From Herbaspirillum sp. meg3 (GTDB taxonomy: Bacteria; Pseudomonadota; Gammaproteobacteria; Burkholderiales; Burkholderiaceae_D), in contig NZ_CP022736.1 in the NCBI RefSeq assembly GCF_002257565.1, positions 620,001 through 684,000 on the forward strand: a stretch of DNA of 64,000 bases. The letters are read 5' to 3'. Below, in pieces: positions 16,789 through 26,235 of this stretch. The first letter of the stretch is position 1, and each line of letters opens with the position of its first letter. The notes below the pieces were generated by a model. It was not told where the DNA came from. It ran no database searches and worked only from the letters and a program-made list of their open reading frames with translations. Made by a program: the position numbers and the translations under genes.

Positions 16789-17757
16789 ATGACGTATAAA
16801 AACATACTGGTAGTCGGCGGCTCGGGCTTCATCGGCAGCCAGGTCGTGGCGCAACTGGCGCGTAGCACGGCCAGTCGCGTCGTCGTGCCGACCCGGCGCT
16901 ACGAGCGCAGCAAGCATCTGTTGGTGATGCCGACCGTACGAACAGCAGTCGCTGACGTACATGACGAAGCGGCGCTGGACAGATTGTTCGACGGTGTTGA
17001 TGCCGTCATCAATCTGGTCGGCATCCTGCATTCGCGTCGCGGCCCAAGCGGCAGCGACTATGGTCCAGACTTCCAGCGAGCACACGTGGATTTGCCGCGC
17101 AAGATCGTTGCTGCCTGTCGCCGCCATGGCGTCAAGCGTTACCTGCATATGAGCGCTCTCGGTGCTTCTGCGCAAGGAGCGTCAATGTATCTGCGTTCCA
17201 AGGCGGCCGGCGAAGCGGCTGCATTTGCGGATGCCGATCTGGCCACAACCGTGTTTCGTCCTTCCGTAGTATTTGGGGAGGGCGACCGATTTCTGAATCT
17301 GTTCGCCGCTTTGCAAAAATATTTTCCGGTCATGCCGCTCGGCAGCGCTGGCGCCAAGTTCCAGCCGGTCTACGTGGGTGATGTGGCGCAGGCATTCGTC
17401 ACTGCTTTGCAGAATGAGTCAACCAGGGGCAAGACCTACGAACTGGCCGGGCCAAAGATTTATAGCCTCCGCGAACTGGTTCAACTGGCTGGTTTGTATT
17501 CCGGGCATACCCGCCCCATCATCGGCCTGCCACCGGCATTGGCATTCTTGCAAGCTTTGTGTCTGGAATATTTGCCAGGACGCATGATGAGTCGCGATAA
17601 TCTTGCTTCCATGCGGGTGGACAATATTACCGATGGGCCGATTGCGGCCGAACTCGGCATCACGCCGACCGCACTGGAGGCGATCGCACCGCGTTATCTT
17701 GCCGGTGTGCACATGCAGCAGCAAATGGATGCTTACCGCAGCGGAGCAAGGCGCTAA
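16789..17757 (+). CDS. NAD(P)-binding SDR protein, complex I NDUFA9-like
   Basis: This 322-residue extended/atypical short-chain dehydrogenase-like protein resembles the NDUFA9 accessory subunit of complex I and its bacterial relatives. The Rossmann loop is VVGGSGFIGSQVVAQLA, followed by DAVINLVGIL, YLHMSALGAS and YLRSKAAGEAA with Tyr/Lys in the usual place, FRPSVVFGEGDRFLNLF and a C-terminal domain. The actual reaction is unknown; quinone-related or isoprenoid binding roles have been suggested for relatives. It is in the run slt, this gene, gst, cca, with a 61-nt gap upstream. Confidence 0.85.
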   Translation: MTYKNILVVGGSGFIGSQVVAQLARSTASRVVVPTRRYERSKHLLVMPTVRTAVADVHDEAALDRLFDGVDAVINLVGILHSRRGPSGSDYGPDFQRAHVDLPRKIVAACRRHGVKRYLHMSALGASAQGASMYLRSKAAGEAAAFADADLATTVFRPSVVFGEGDRFLNLFAALQKYFPVMPLGSAGAKFQPVYVGDVAQAFVTALQNESTRGKTYELAGPKIYSLRELVQLAGLYSGHTRPIIGLPPALAFLQALCLEYLPGRMMSRDNLASMRVDNITDGPIAAELGITPTALEAIAPRYLAGVHMQQQMDAYRSGARR

Positions 17758-17811
17758 GGGCAGGACGCCAAACCGGGTAAGAGCAAGACAAGTCATCAAA
17801 GGACAGACAGC

Positions 17812-18510
17812 ATGCAGAATACCGAACTCGATCCGACCTTGTCGGCCACGCTGGAAAAGGCCGGCAAGAACGCCATCACACTGGTCATCGGCAACAAAAA
17901 CTATTCGTCCTGGTCGATGCGCCCCTGGGTGGTGCTGACGGCATTTGACATTCCTTTCCGCGAAATCCGCATCTGCCTCGACCAGCCTGATACGGCCAGC
18001 AAGATTGCGGAATATTCCGCCGCCGGCCGCGTTCCCGTTTTGTTGGACGGTCAAACGCATATCTGGGATTCGCTGGCGATCTGCGAATACCTGGCGGAAC
18101 AGTTTCCCGATCGCGCACTGTGGCCGCAAGAGACCGCGGCACGCGCCGTCGCACGCAGTATCACCGCCGAAATGCATTCCGGCTTCACCGGTTTGCGTAG
18201 CGCCATGAGCATGGATATTCGCGGCAGCTATCCCGGCAAGGGTCGCACGCCCGAAGCCCAGGGCGATATCGGTCGCATATGCGAAATCTGGGAAGACTGT
18301 CTGTCCGAATTCGGCCATCACGAATTCCTGTTCGGTGATTTCTCCATCGCCGATGCTTTCTACGCGCCGGTGGTGATGCGCTTCCGCAGCTATCAGGTGT
18401 CGCTGGCACCGGCACTCCAAGCCTACGTCGACCGCGTCGCCGCGCATCCTGCGGTGGCGAAGTGGATTGCCGAAGCGCTGGCCGAAAAAGAAATTCTGCC
18501 GGATCATTGA
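17812..18510 (+). CDS. Glutathione S-transferase family protein
   Basis: This 232-residue cytosolic GST has a thioredoxin-like N-terminal domain with the motif YSSWSMRPWVVL, in which a Ser is likely to activate glutathione. GRVPVLLDGQTHIWDSLAICEYLAEQFPD carries the cis-Pro and the glutathione-binding Glu-Ser-like turn. The helical C-terminal domain holds FLFGDFSIADAFYAPVVMRF with the N-capping Asp. The substrate is unknown. AAAGGA stands before the ATG. It is followed after 7 nt by cca. Confidence 0.9.
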   Translation: MQNTELDPTLSATLEKAGKNAITLVIGNKNYSSWSMRPWVVLTAFDIPFREIRICLDQPDTASKIAEYSAAGRVPVLLDGQTHIWDSLAICEYLAEQFPDRALWPQETAARAVARSITAEMHSGFTGLRSAMSMDIRGSYPGKGRTPEAQGDIGRICEIWEDCLSEFGHHEFLFGDFSIADAFYAPVVMRFRSYQVSLAPALQAYVDRVAAHPAVAKWIAEALAEKEILPDH

Positions 18511-18517
18511 GTTGCCC

Positions 18518-19741
18518 ATGAAGATTTACGTCGTCGGCGGTGCGGTACGCGATGAGTTGCTCGGTTTGCCCGTGCAGGATCACGACTACGTGGTCGTCGG
18601 CGCCACCCCGGAAGACATGCTGGCTCAGGGTTTTCGCCCGGTAGGCAAGGATTTTCCAGTATTTCTGCATCCTGAGACGCAAGAGGAATACGCGCTGGCA
18701 CGCACCGAGCGCAAGACCGCACCCGGTTATAAAGGCTTCGTCTTTCATACCGACAGCGCCGTCACGCTGGAACAGGATCTGGCGCGCCGTGACCTCACCA
18801 TCAACGCCATTGCCAAGGGTGAAGATGGGGTGCTGGTCGATCCGTATCACGGACAGGAAGATATTCGCCGCCGCGTGTTTCGCCACGTCTCTGATGCTTT
18901 CGTTGAAGACCCCGTACGCATCTTGCGCATGGCGCGTTTCGCCGCACGTTTTCCGGATTTCACCGTCGCTCCCGAAACCAATGCGTTGATGCAGAAGATG
19001 GTGCAAGCCGGAGAAGTCGATGCCTTGGTGCCGGAACGCGTCTGGCAAGAACTGGCGCGCGGCATGATGGAGAAGACCCCGTCGCGCATGTTCAACGTGC
19101 TGCGTGAATGCGGCGCATTGGCGCGCATCCTGCCTGAATTGAATGCGCTCTGGGGTGTGCCTCAACCGGCCAAATATCATCCCGAAATCGACACCGGCGT
19201 CCACGTCATGATGGTGCTCGACTACGCGGCAAGCCAATCGTATTCGCTGGGCGTGCGCTTTGCCGCCTTGATGCACGATCTCGGCAAAGGCACCACGCCG
19301 CCGGATCTGTGGCCCAGCCATCACGGGCATGAAGGCCGTAGCGTCGAGCTGGTGCAGGGGATTTGCGATCGCCTCAAAGTCCCCAACGATTGCCGCGATC
19401 TCGCTGTCATCACCGCGCGTGAACACGGCAACGTCGGCCGCGCGTTTGAATTGCGTCCTGCCACTATCGTCAATTTACTGGCGCGCTGCGACGGCTTCCG
19501 CAAGCCGGAACGGTTTAAGGAAATGCTGCAGGCATCCGAGTGCGACCGCCGCGGCCGCACCGGCTTTGAAGAGGTTGAGTTTCCGCAACTGGACTACCTC
19601 ATGGGCGCCTTGAAAATCGCGCAGGGCGTCGACGCCGGCGCCATCGCCGCGAAGTACAAAGATCAGCCGCAGCGCATTCCTGAAGCGATTCTGGCGGCGC
19701 GTACCGAGGCTGTGGCAGATTATGCGGCGCAGATCCGCTAA
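18518..19741 (+). CDS. cca: Multifunctional CCA-adding tRNA nucleotidyltransferase
   Basis: This enzyme builds or repairs the 3'-CCA end of tRNAs. The nucleotidyltransferase head has YVVGGAVRDELLGLPVQDHDYVVVG, with RRDLTINAIA and the RILRMARFAARF region for base selection. The C-terminal HD phosphohydrolase domain has HPEIDTGVHVMMVLDYA and LMHDLGKGTTP, typical of the gammaproteobacterial/betaproteobacterial multifunctional type with phosphatase and phosphodiesterase activities. The ATG at 18518 gives 407 residues and follows the gst stop by 7 nt; the frame is open 17 codons further upstream inside gst. Confidence 0.96.
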   Translation: MKIYVVGGAVRDELLGLPVQDHDYVVVGATPEDMLAQGFRPVGKDFPVFLHPETQEEYALARTERKTAPGYKGFVFHTDSAVTLEQDLARRDLTINAIAKGEDGVLVDPYHGQEDIRRRVFRHVSDAFVEDPVRILRMARFAARFPDFTVAPETNALMQKMVQAGEVDALVPERVWQELARGMMEKTPSRMFNVLRECGALARILPELNALWGVPQPAKYHPEIDTGVHVMMVLDYAASQSYSLGVRFAALMHDLGKGTTPPDLWPSHHGHEGRSVELVQGICDRLKVPNDCRDLAVITAREHGNVGRAFELRPATIVNLLARCDGFRKPERFKEMLQASECDRRGRTGFEEVEFPQLDYLMGALKIAQGVDAGAIAAKYKDQPQRIPEAILAARTEAVADYAAQIR

Positions 19742-19750
19742 ACTGCGTCC

Positions 19751-20449
19751 ATGTCAAAATTCACCACGCAACTGCGCACCCGGCTGGAAGGGTTGAAGCG
19801 CACCATCATCGAGGCATCGGACAAACCACTGATCCTCGTCAAGGAGCTGTCGCCGCGTTCGCGCCGACATCTGTTGCGACATTTTCTGGCGCTGGAGGAA
19901 AAAGACCGGCTGTTGCGTTTCGGCACCAAGCTGTCCGACGAGCTGGTGACGCGTTACGTGGAGAAGATCGACTTTACGCGCGACACTATTTTCGGTGTCT
20001 ATGATCGCAAGTTGCGCCTGCTCGGCGTTGGTCATCTGGCCTTTGCACCACGTGAAACTTCACCCGTCAGCGGCGCCACGATCAAGGCGCGCGTGGCCGA
20101 GTTTGGCGTCTCGGTATCGGCGGCGGCGCGCGGGATGGGCGTGGGCACCAAGCTGTTCGAACGCGGCGCCATGCATTGCCGTAATGCAGATATCGACACC
20201 CTCTACATGCATTGCCTGTCTTCCAACAAGGTCATGATGCACATCGCCCGCAAAGCCGGCATGGAAATCCACCGCGACTACGGCGAGGCTGACGCTTATC
20301 TCAAACTCAAGCCCGCCAATTCCGTCACCGTCTTCCAGGAGGCGATGGAGGAACAGGTCGCCATGATCGATTACATCGTCAAAGCCAATATGCGCGCGCT
20401 GTTCAAATGGGTAGGCAAGGTCACCGGCATCGGCAAGCCAAAATCCTGA
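19751..20449 (+). CDS. GNAT-family N-acetyltransferase
   Basis: This 232-residue protein has one GNAT fold. Acetyl-CoA motif A is AAARGMGVGTKLFERGAMHCRN (Arg-Gly-X-Gly-X-Gly pattern), preceded by beta-4 EFGVSVS and followed by YMHCLSSNKVMMHIARKAGMEI. The N terminus (HLLRHFLALEEKDRLLRFG) matches the domain often seen in GNATs fused to acetyl-CoA synthetase-like proteins. The substrate is unknown. It starts 9 nt after cca and is probably the last gene of that run. Confidence 0.82.
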   Translation: MSKFTTQLRTRLEGLKRTIIEASDKPLILVKELSPRSRRHLLRHFLALEEKDRLLRFGTKLSDELVTRYVEKIDFTRDTIFGVYDRKLRLLGVGHLAFAPRETSPVSGATIKARVAEFGVSVSAAARGMGVGTKLFERGAMHCRNADIDTLYMHCLSSNKVMMHIARKAGMEIHRDYGEADAYLKLKPANSVTVFQEAMEEQVAMIDYIVKANMRALFKWVGKVTGIGKPKS

Positions 20450-20548
20450 GCCCGGCTTGATCTGGATCAGAGATCCACGCCAGGGTTGGATGCAAACCGG
20501 GCGGAAGGCGCATAATACGGTTATCAACGTATTTCAATACTCATTCCC

Positions 20549-21427
20549 ATGGAAACCACCGTCTCTACCGACGATTTCTTTGCCAGCGTCGCGACAAAAT
20601 CCGACAGCGGGGCATTGCGCGGCGATTACACGCACGCCGACAAGAACTACGTCGTGGCCCAGAACTGGGCCGGCTACACACCTGAACAACACGCGCTGTG
20701 GCGACGTTTGTATGAGCGCCAGGCCAAGCTGATTCCCGGCCGCGCCTGCGACGTCTTCCTCGACAGCATCAAAACTCTCGACGTCTCGCAAGGCATTCCG
20801 CAATTCGATCGCACCACCGAGGCACTGTACAAGGCCACCGGCTGGCAGCTGGTCGCCGTGCCGGGGTTGGTGCCGGATCATACTTTCTTCGAGCATCTGG
20901 CCAATCGTCGCTTCCCGGTGACGGTCTGGTTGCGTGAAGAGCATGAGTTCGATTACATCGTCGAGCCCGACGTCTTCCACGACTTCTTCGGCCACGTACC
21001 GCTGCTGTTCAATCCGATTTTTGCCGAGCATTTGCAGGAATACGGCAAGGGCGGCCTCAAGGCATTGAAGCTGGACGGCCTGGCTTTCCTCGCGCGTCTG
21101 TATTGGTACACGATCGAGTTCGGCCTGATCCAGAGTCCGGAAGGTTTGCGTATCTACGGCGCCGGTATTTTGTCGTCGGGCGGCGAGGTGGAATACTGCC
21201 TGCGCAATCCGGAACCGAACCGGATTCCTTTCCAGCTCGACCGCGTCATGCGCACCTTGTACAAGATCGATTCGTACCAGGAAACTTACTTCGTCATTCG
21301 CGACTTCCAGCAATTGTTCGATGACACGGCGCCGGATTTCACCGCGCTGTATGAGCAGTTGAAGGCGCAGGACGCGCTGCCGGCCAATACGCTGTTGCTG
21401 GGAGAGCAAAACTTCCTGGTCGACTGA
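20549..21427 (+). CDS. phhA: Phenylalanine 4-monooxygenase
   Basis: PhhA converts phenylalanine to tyrosine with O2 and tetrahydropterin, using non-haem iron. The facial triad is visible as His144 and His149 in PDVFHDFFGHVPLL and Glu190 in YWYTIEFGL. The 292-residue single-domain form without a regulatory ACT domain is the bacterial type. Upstream at about 20486-20516 there is a loose TTGGAT/CATAAT promoter-like pair with an over-long spacer. It precedes the indolepyruvate ferredoxin oxidoreductase gene, so the pair looks like part of aromatic amino acid degradation. I see no phhB (pterin dehydratase) or AsnC-type regulator next to it. Confidence 0.96.
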   Translation: METTVSTDDFFASVATKSDSGALRGDYTHADKNYVVAQNWAGYTPEQHALWRRLYERQAKLIPGRACDVFLDSIKTLDVSQGIPQFDRTTEALYKATGWQLVAVPGLVPDHTFFEHLANRRFPVTVWLREEHEFDYIVEPDVFHDFFGHVPLLFNPIFAEHLQEYGKGGLKALKLDGLAFLARLYWYTIEFGLIQSPEGLRIYGAGILSSGGEVEYCLRNPEPNRIPFQLDRVMRTLYKIDSYQETYFVIRDFQQLFDDTAPDFTALYEQLKAQDALPANTLLLGEQNFLVD

Positions 21428-21459
21428 CCGGACCTTGTCTCCGTATCAAGTTTTGGACG

Positions 21460-21489
21460 AAGCCCCTGCCTAAAAGCCGGGGCTTTTTT
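21460..21489 (+). terminator. Rho-independent terminator of phhA
   Basis: AAGCCCC (21460-21466) pairs with GGGGCTT (21479-21485) and a T run continues to 21489. Confidence 0.8.
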
Positions 21490-21692
21490 CATGCCGTCAG
21501 CACACCGTCAGTTTCGTCGTCGGCGATGGCCGGGGCGTGTTGCACCGTGCGTAGCGGCAATAAGCCGCTTGTGCTACTGTAGCCACATCAAAAGAAAGAA
21601 ACCATTCGCCCACAAGGCGAACGAGTTTTAAGCAGGATCTCGAACAGATCCATGTGCAAACAAAGACACGATTTTTGGCACGGAGACAATGC

Positions 21693-24600
21693 ATGAACGC
21701 ACCCCTACCTTCCAGTGAACGCCTGTTGCTGGATGACATTTCCCTGGACGACAAATACGCGCTGGAGCGCGGCCGGGTTTTCATGACCGGCATACAGGCA
21801 TTGATACGGCTGCCGATGTTGCAGCGGCAATGCGACCTTCAGGCAGGACTGAACACCGCCGGTTATGTCACCGGCTATCGCGGTTCGCCGCTGGGTACGG
21901 TCGATCAGACCGCCGCCAAGGCCAAGAAATATCTGGACGCCGCGCATGTCAAATTCCATCCCGGCATGAACGAAGATCTGGCCGCCACCGCCGTGTGGGG
22001 CACGCAGCAGGTCAACTTGTTCCCGGGTGCGCAATACGACGGCGTGTTCTCGCTGTGGTACGGCAAGGGTCCCGGCGTGGATCGTTGTGGCGACGTCTTC
22101 AAACACGCCAACATGGCCGGCACCTCGCAGCACGGCGGCGTACTGGTGATCGCCGGTGATGACCATGCCGCGAAATCTTCCACCACCGCGCATCAGAGCG
22201 AACACATCCTCAAAGCCTGCGGCATCCCGGTGCTGTATCCGTCGTCGGTGCAGGAGTATCTCGACTACGGCCTGCATGGTTGGGCTATGAGCCGCTACAC
22301 CGGTCTGTGGGTATCGATGAAGTGCGTGACCGACATCGTCGAATCCGGCATGTCGGTGATGATCGATTCGCAACGCGTGCAGCCGATTATTCCCACCGAT
22401 TTCGAATTGCCGCCGGGCGGCCTCAACATCCGCCAGCCTGACACCGTGCTCGATCAGGAAGCGCGGATGAACGTCTACAAGTGGTACGCCGCGCTGGCCT
22501 ACGCCCGCGTCAACAAACTCAACCAGATCATCTGGGACAGCCCGCATGCACGCATCGGCATTGTCACTGCCGGCAAGTCTTATCTCGACACGCGCCAGGC
22601 GCTCTACGATCTCGGCATCGATGAGCAAGTCGCACGCGACATCGGCATCCGTCTCTACAAAATCGGCATGACCTGGCCGCTGGAAGCCGAAGGCGTGCGC
22701 GAGTTTGCGCAAGGCCTCGATGAAATCCTGGTGGTCGAAGAGAAGCGCCAGATCCTCGAATACCAGATCAAGGAAGAACTCTACAACTGGCGTGACGATG
22801 TGCGTCCGCGCGTGGTTGGCAAGTTTGACGACACCGGTGAATGGAGCGGCTCGCCGCGCGAAGGTCACGGCAACTGGCTGCTGCCCGCAACGTATGAACT
22901 GAGCCCGGCGCAGATCGCACGCGCTATCGCGACGCGTATTTCCAAGTACTACGCCGGTCATCCGATTGAGCAGCGCGTCAAGGCACGCATCGCCTTCCTC
23001 GAAGCCAAGGAAGCTACGCTCAACGTCAGTACCAAGCCGGATCCCAATAAGGATCGTATCCCGCATTTTTGCTCGGGTTGTCCGCACAATACGTCGACCA
23101 AATTGCCCGATGGCAGCCGCGCGCTGGCCGGCATCGGTTGTCACTACATGGTGACCTGGATGGACCGCGAATCATCGATTTTTTCGCACATGGGAGGCGA
23201 GGGCGTGACCTGGGTCGGCCAGGCGCCGTTCACCAGCGAGAAGCATGTATTCTCCAATCTGGGCGACGGTACCTATTTCCATTCGGGTTTGCTGGCGGTG
23301 CGCGCTGCCGTGGCGGGCAAGGTCAACATGACCTACAAGATTCTGTACAACGATGCGGTTGCGATGACCGGCGGCCAGGAGTTCGACGGCCCGCTCGATC
23401 CGGCCATGATCTCGCGCCAGCTCGCCGCGGAAAACGTGCGGCCCATCATCGTCGTCACCGACGAACCGGATAAATATCCCGCCGGTACGCCATGGGCCGA
23501 GGGCGTAACGATTCGCCACCGCAGCGAACTCGACGCCGTGCAGCGCGAGTTGCGCGAAGTGCCGGGCGTGTCCGCCATGATTTACGACCAGACCTGCGCC
23601 TCGGAAAAACGCCGCCGCCGCAAACGCGACGCCTATCCTGATCCCGCCAAGCGCGCCGTCATCAATGAAGCCGTGTGCGAAGGCTGCGGCGACTGCAGCG
23701 TGCAATCCAACTGCCTGTCGGTGGAGCCGCTGGAGACCGAGTTCGGACGCAAGCGCCAGATCAATCAATCGTCATGCAACAAGGATTATTCCTGCGTGAA
23801 CGGTTTCTGCCCGAGCTTCGTCACGGTGGAAGGCGGCAAGCTGAAAAAAGCCAAACGCGTCGCTGTCGAAAAGACCGAAGCCGCCGGGCAAGTTCAAGGG
23901 CCGGTACTTCCTGAGCCGCAACTGCCTGCGATGGGCGACACCTATGGCATCGTGGTCACGGGTATCGGCGGCACCGGCGTGATCACCATCGGCCAGATTC
24001 TGGCGATGGCGGCCCACGTCGAAGGCAAGGCCTGCTCGGTGCTCGACATGAGCGGTCTCGCGCAAAAAGGCGGGCCGGTGATGTCGCACGTGCGTTTGTC
24101 CGATCATGCTGATGATCTCTATTCCACTCGCGTCGGTACCGGTGCCGCTGATCTGGTAATCGGTTGCGACGTGATCGTCACCGCCAGCCGCGACGCGTTG
24201 TCGCGCATGGGTGAAGGACGTACGCACGCAGCGGTCAATTCGACACAGATGCCGACGGCAGCCTTCGTGCGCAATCCTGACTGGCAGTTCCCGGCGGTGT
24301 CTGCCGAGGGCAGCATACAAAGCGCCTGCGGCAAAGATCGCGTGGCGCTGATCGATGCCGGCAATATCGCCACCGCACTGATGGGTGATGCGATTGCGAC
24401 TAACATGTTCATGCTCGGCTATGCCTGGCAACGCGGCTGGGTGCCGCTGTCAGAAGGTGCGCTTCTCAAGGCCATTGAACTCAATGCCTTGTCGGTCGAC
24501 TTCAACAAGCAGGCCTTCGGCTGGGGCCGCGCTGCTGCGCATGATGCAGATGCCGTGGCGTTGGCCGCACGCCGTAACGGCATGACCGCGCAAGTGATCG

Positions 24601-25292
24601 ACTTCAAGCGTCCGCCGTCGCTGGAGGAAGTGCTGGCCAAACGCGTCGACTTCCTGACACAATATCAGAACGCCGCGTATGCGCGTCAGTACAGCGATTT
24701 TGTCGAGCAGGTGCGCCGCGCAGAATCTGCTTTGGGTGAACCGGCCAAGGCGATGAAACTCAGCACGGCAGTCGCGACGTACCTGTTCAAGCTGATGGCG
24801 TACAAGGATGAGTATGAAGTGGCGCGTCTTTACACTGCGCCAGCCTTCCGCGAAAAAATCGCCGGCATGTTCGAAGGTGATTACCAGCTGAAATTCCATC
24901 TGGCGCCGCCATTGCTGGCCAAGCACGACAGCAACGGCCATCTGATCAAGAAGCAATATGGGCCGTGGATGATGCGTGCTTTTGGCGTGCTGGCGAAGCT
25001 ACGCTTCTTGCGCAACACGCCACTGGACGTATTCGGCTACACCGATGAGCGCAAGCAGGAGCGCGCACTGATCGGCGAGTACTGCAATACCGTCAGCGGT
25101 TTGTTAAGCAAACTCAACGCCGACAATCTTGCGCAGGCCACGGCAATTGCACGTATCCCGGAAGAGATTCGCGGTTATGGCCACGTCAAGGAACGTCATC
25201 TGAAAGCGGCCAAGCAGAAGGAAGCGGATTTGTTGCGGATGTTTGATGCAGGGAAGCCGCATGTGCCGGTAGGTGGCAAGCAGGCTGCCTGA
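21693..25292 (+). CDS. Fused indolepyruvate ferredoxin oxidoreductase
   Basis: This 1199-residue single-chain enzyme oxidatively decarboxylates aryl pyruvates (from Trp, Phe or Tyr) to aryl-CoA, passing electrons to ferredoxin. The N-terminal pyruvate:ferredoxin oxidoreductase-like region contains GYVTGYRGSPLGTVD and the TPP half has HFCSGCPHNTSTKLP, GIGCHYMV and GDGTYFHSG. A 4Fe-4S cluster segment follows (VCEGCGDCSVQSNCLS ... CNKDYSCVNGFCPSF), then the gamma domain VVTGIGGTGVITIGQILA ... LAQKGGPVMSHVR and a DUF6537-type C terminus. The ATG at 21693 follows CGGAGA at proper spacing; an upstream in-frame ATG at 21654 is less likely. Confidence 0.93.
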   Translation: MNAPLPSSERLLLDDISLDDKYALERGRVFMTGIQALIRLPMLQRQCDLQAGLNTAGYVTGYRGSPLGTVDQTAAKAKKYLDAAHVKFHPGMNEDLAATAVWGTQQVNLFPGAQYDGVFSLWYGKGPGVDRCGDVFKHANMAGTSQHGGVLVIAGDDHAAKSSTTAHQSEHILKACGIPVLYPSSVQEYLDYGLHGWAMSRYTGLWVSMKCVTDIVESGMSVMIDSQRVQPIIPTDFELPPGGLNIRQPDTVLDQEARMNVYKWYAALAYARVNKLNQIIWDSPHARIGIVTAGKSYLDTRQALYDLGIDEQVARDIGIRLYKIGMTWPLEAEGVREFAQGLDEILVVEEKRQILEYQIKEELYNWRDDVRPRVVGKFDDTGEWSGSPREGHGNWLLPATYELSPAQIARAIATRISKYYAGHPIEQRVKARIAFLEAKEATLNVSTKPDPNKDRIPHFCSGCPHNTSTKLPDGSRALAGIGCHYMVTWMDRESSIFSHMGGEGVTWVGQAPFTSEKHVFSNLGDGTYFHSGLLAVRAAVAGKVNMTYKILYNDAVAMTGGQEFDGPLDPAMISRQLAAENVRPIIVVTDEPDKYPAGTPWAEGVTIRHRSELDAVQRELREVPGVSAMIYDQTCASEKRRRRKRDAYPDPAKRAVINEAVCEGCGDCSVQSNCLSVEPLETEFGRKRQINQSSCNKDYSCVNGFCPSFVTVEGGKLKKAKRVAVEKTEAAGQVQGPVLPEPQLPAMGDTYGIVVTGIGGTGVITIGQILAMAAHVEGKACSVLDMSGLAQKGGPVMSHVRLSDHADDLYSTRVGTGAADLVIGCDVIVTASRDALSRMGEGRTHAAVNSTQMPTAAFVRNPDWQFPAVSAEGSIQSACGKDRVALIDAGNIATALMGDAIATNMFMLGYAWQRGWVPLSEGALLKAIELNALSVDFNKQAFGWGRAAAHDADAVALAARRNGMTAQVIDFKRPPSLEEVLAKRVDFLTQYQNAAYARQYSDFVEQVRRAESALGEPAKAMKLSTAVATYLFKLMAYKDEYEVARLYTAPAFREKIAGMFEGDYQLKFHLAPPLLAKHDSNGHLIKKQYGPWMMRAFGVLAKLRFLRNTPLDVFGYTDERKQERALIGEYCNTVSGLLSKLNADNLAQATAIARIPEEIRGYGHVKERHLKAAKQKEADLLRMFDAGKPHVPVGGKQAA

Positions 25293-25318
25293 TTTATCGC
25301 GCAGGTGGAATCAACAAG

Positions 25319-25360
25319 CACCGTCGTTCTGTTAAAAATCAGGATGACGGTGTTTTATTT
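25319..25360. terminator. Terminator after the oxidoreductase gene
   Basis: A 13-bp stem with two G-T pairs (25319-25331 with 25340-25352) is followed by TTTTATTTT. It also lies at the end of the convergent prmC transcript. Confidence 0.82.
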
Positions 25361-25377
25361 TGGAGGTATCAGATTGA

Positions 25378-26229
25378 TTACGAGGCAGCAGCGAGCTTGC
25401 CGCCGCTGACGCGTTCAATCCCTGCCAGATCGCGCCAGCTTTGTACCTCGGCGAAACCGCGCTGTGCCAGCAGCTCGCGCACGGCTTCCGACTGATCGTA
25501 GCCATGCTCCATCAGCAGCCAGCCATCCGGTTTCAGGTAGGCTGCCGCGCCGTCGATGATGATGCGCAAGGCTGACAAGCCGTCGGCGTGATCGGTCAAT
25601 GCACCGATCGGTTCGAAGCGCAAATCGCCCTGCGACAAATGCGTGTCGCCGGCAACGATATAGGGCGGATTGGACACGATCAGGTCGAGGTCCGGTTCAG
25701 ACGTCTCACCGAGTGCGGCATACCAATCACTGCGCAGAAAAATCACCTTCGCGCCATGCCGCTGCGCATTGCTCGCAGCAATCTTCAGCGCGCCTTCACT
25801 GACATCCAGCGCAGTCATTGTTACATCCGGCCGGGTGTGCGCTATCGCAACCGCAATGGCGCCCGAGCCGGTTCCCATGTCGAGCGCCTTGCCTTGCTGT
25901 GGCAAGCGTTCCAGCGCCAGCTCCACCAGCAATTCGGTATCGGGGCGAGGAATCAATACATCCGGCGTGACCTGCAAGGCGAGGCCGAAGAATTCACGTT
26001 CACCGACGATATAGGCAATCGGCTCACCGTGCAGGCGGCGGAGAAACAGCGCGCTCAACTGCGTTGCTTCTGCCGCCGTAAGCAGGCGGTCGGATTGCGT
26101 GATCAGCTGGATGCGCGTCAGTTGCAGTGCATGGCCGATCAGGATGCGATTTTCCAGTGCATCGAGCGGTGCACTGCGCAGCACGTCGGCCAGGCTGATG
26201 CCTGAAGGAATGTCCGAAAAATCACTCAC
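25378..26229 (-). CDS. prmC: Release factor glutamine N5-methyltransferase
   Basis: PrmC (HemK) methylates the Gln of the GGQ motif in release factors RF1 and RF2, speeding peptide release. The catalytic NPPY motif is in LDLIVSNPPYIVAGD, the SAM-binding loop is LDMGTGSGAIAVAIA, and the N-terminal substrate-binding domain includes REFFGLALQVTPDVLIPRPDTELLVELAL. At 283 residues it has the usual length. Its target RF1 is encoded two genes upstream on the same strand, with dsbB lying between. The gap to dsbB is only 6 nt. Confidence 0.95.
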   Translation of the reverse strand: MSDFSDIPSGISLADVLRSAPLDALENRILIGHALQLTRIQLITQSDRLLTAAEATQLSALFLRRLHGEPIAYIVGEREFFGLALQVTPDVLIPRPDTELLVELALERLPQQGKALDMGTGSGAIAVAIAHTRPDVTMTALDVSEGALKIAASNAQRHGAKVIFLRSDWYAALGETSEPDLDLIVSNPPYIVAGDTHLSQGDLRFEPIGALTDHADGLSALRIIIDGAAAYLKPDGWLLMEHGYDQSEAVRELLAQRGFAEVQSWRDLAGIERVSGGKLAAAS

Positions 26230-26235
26230 AGAAAA

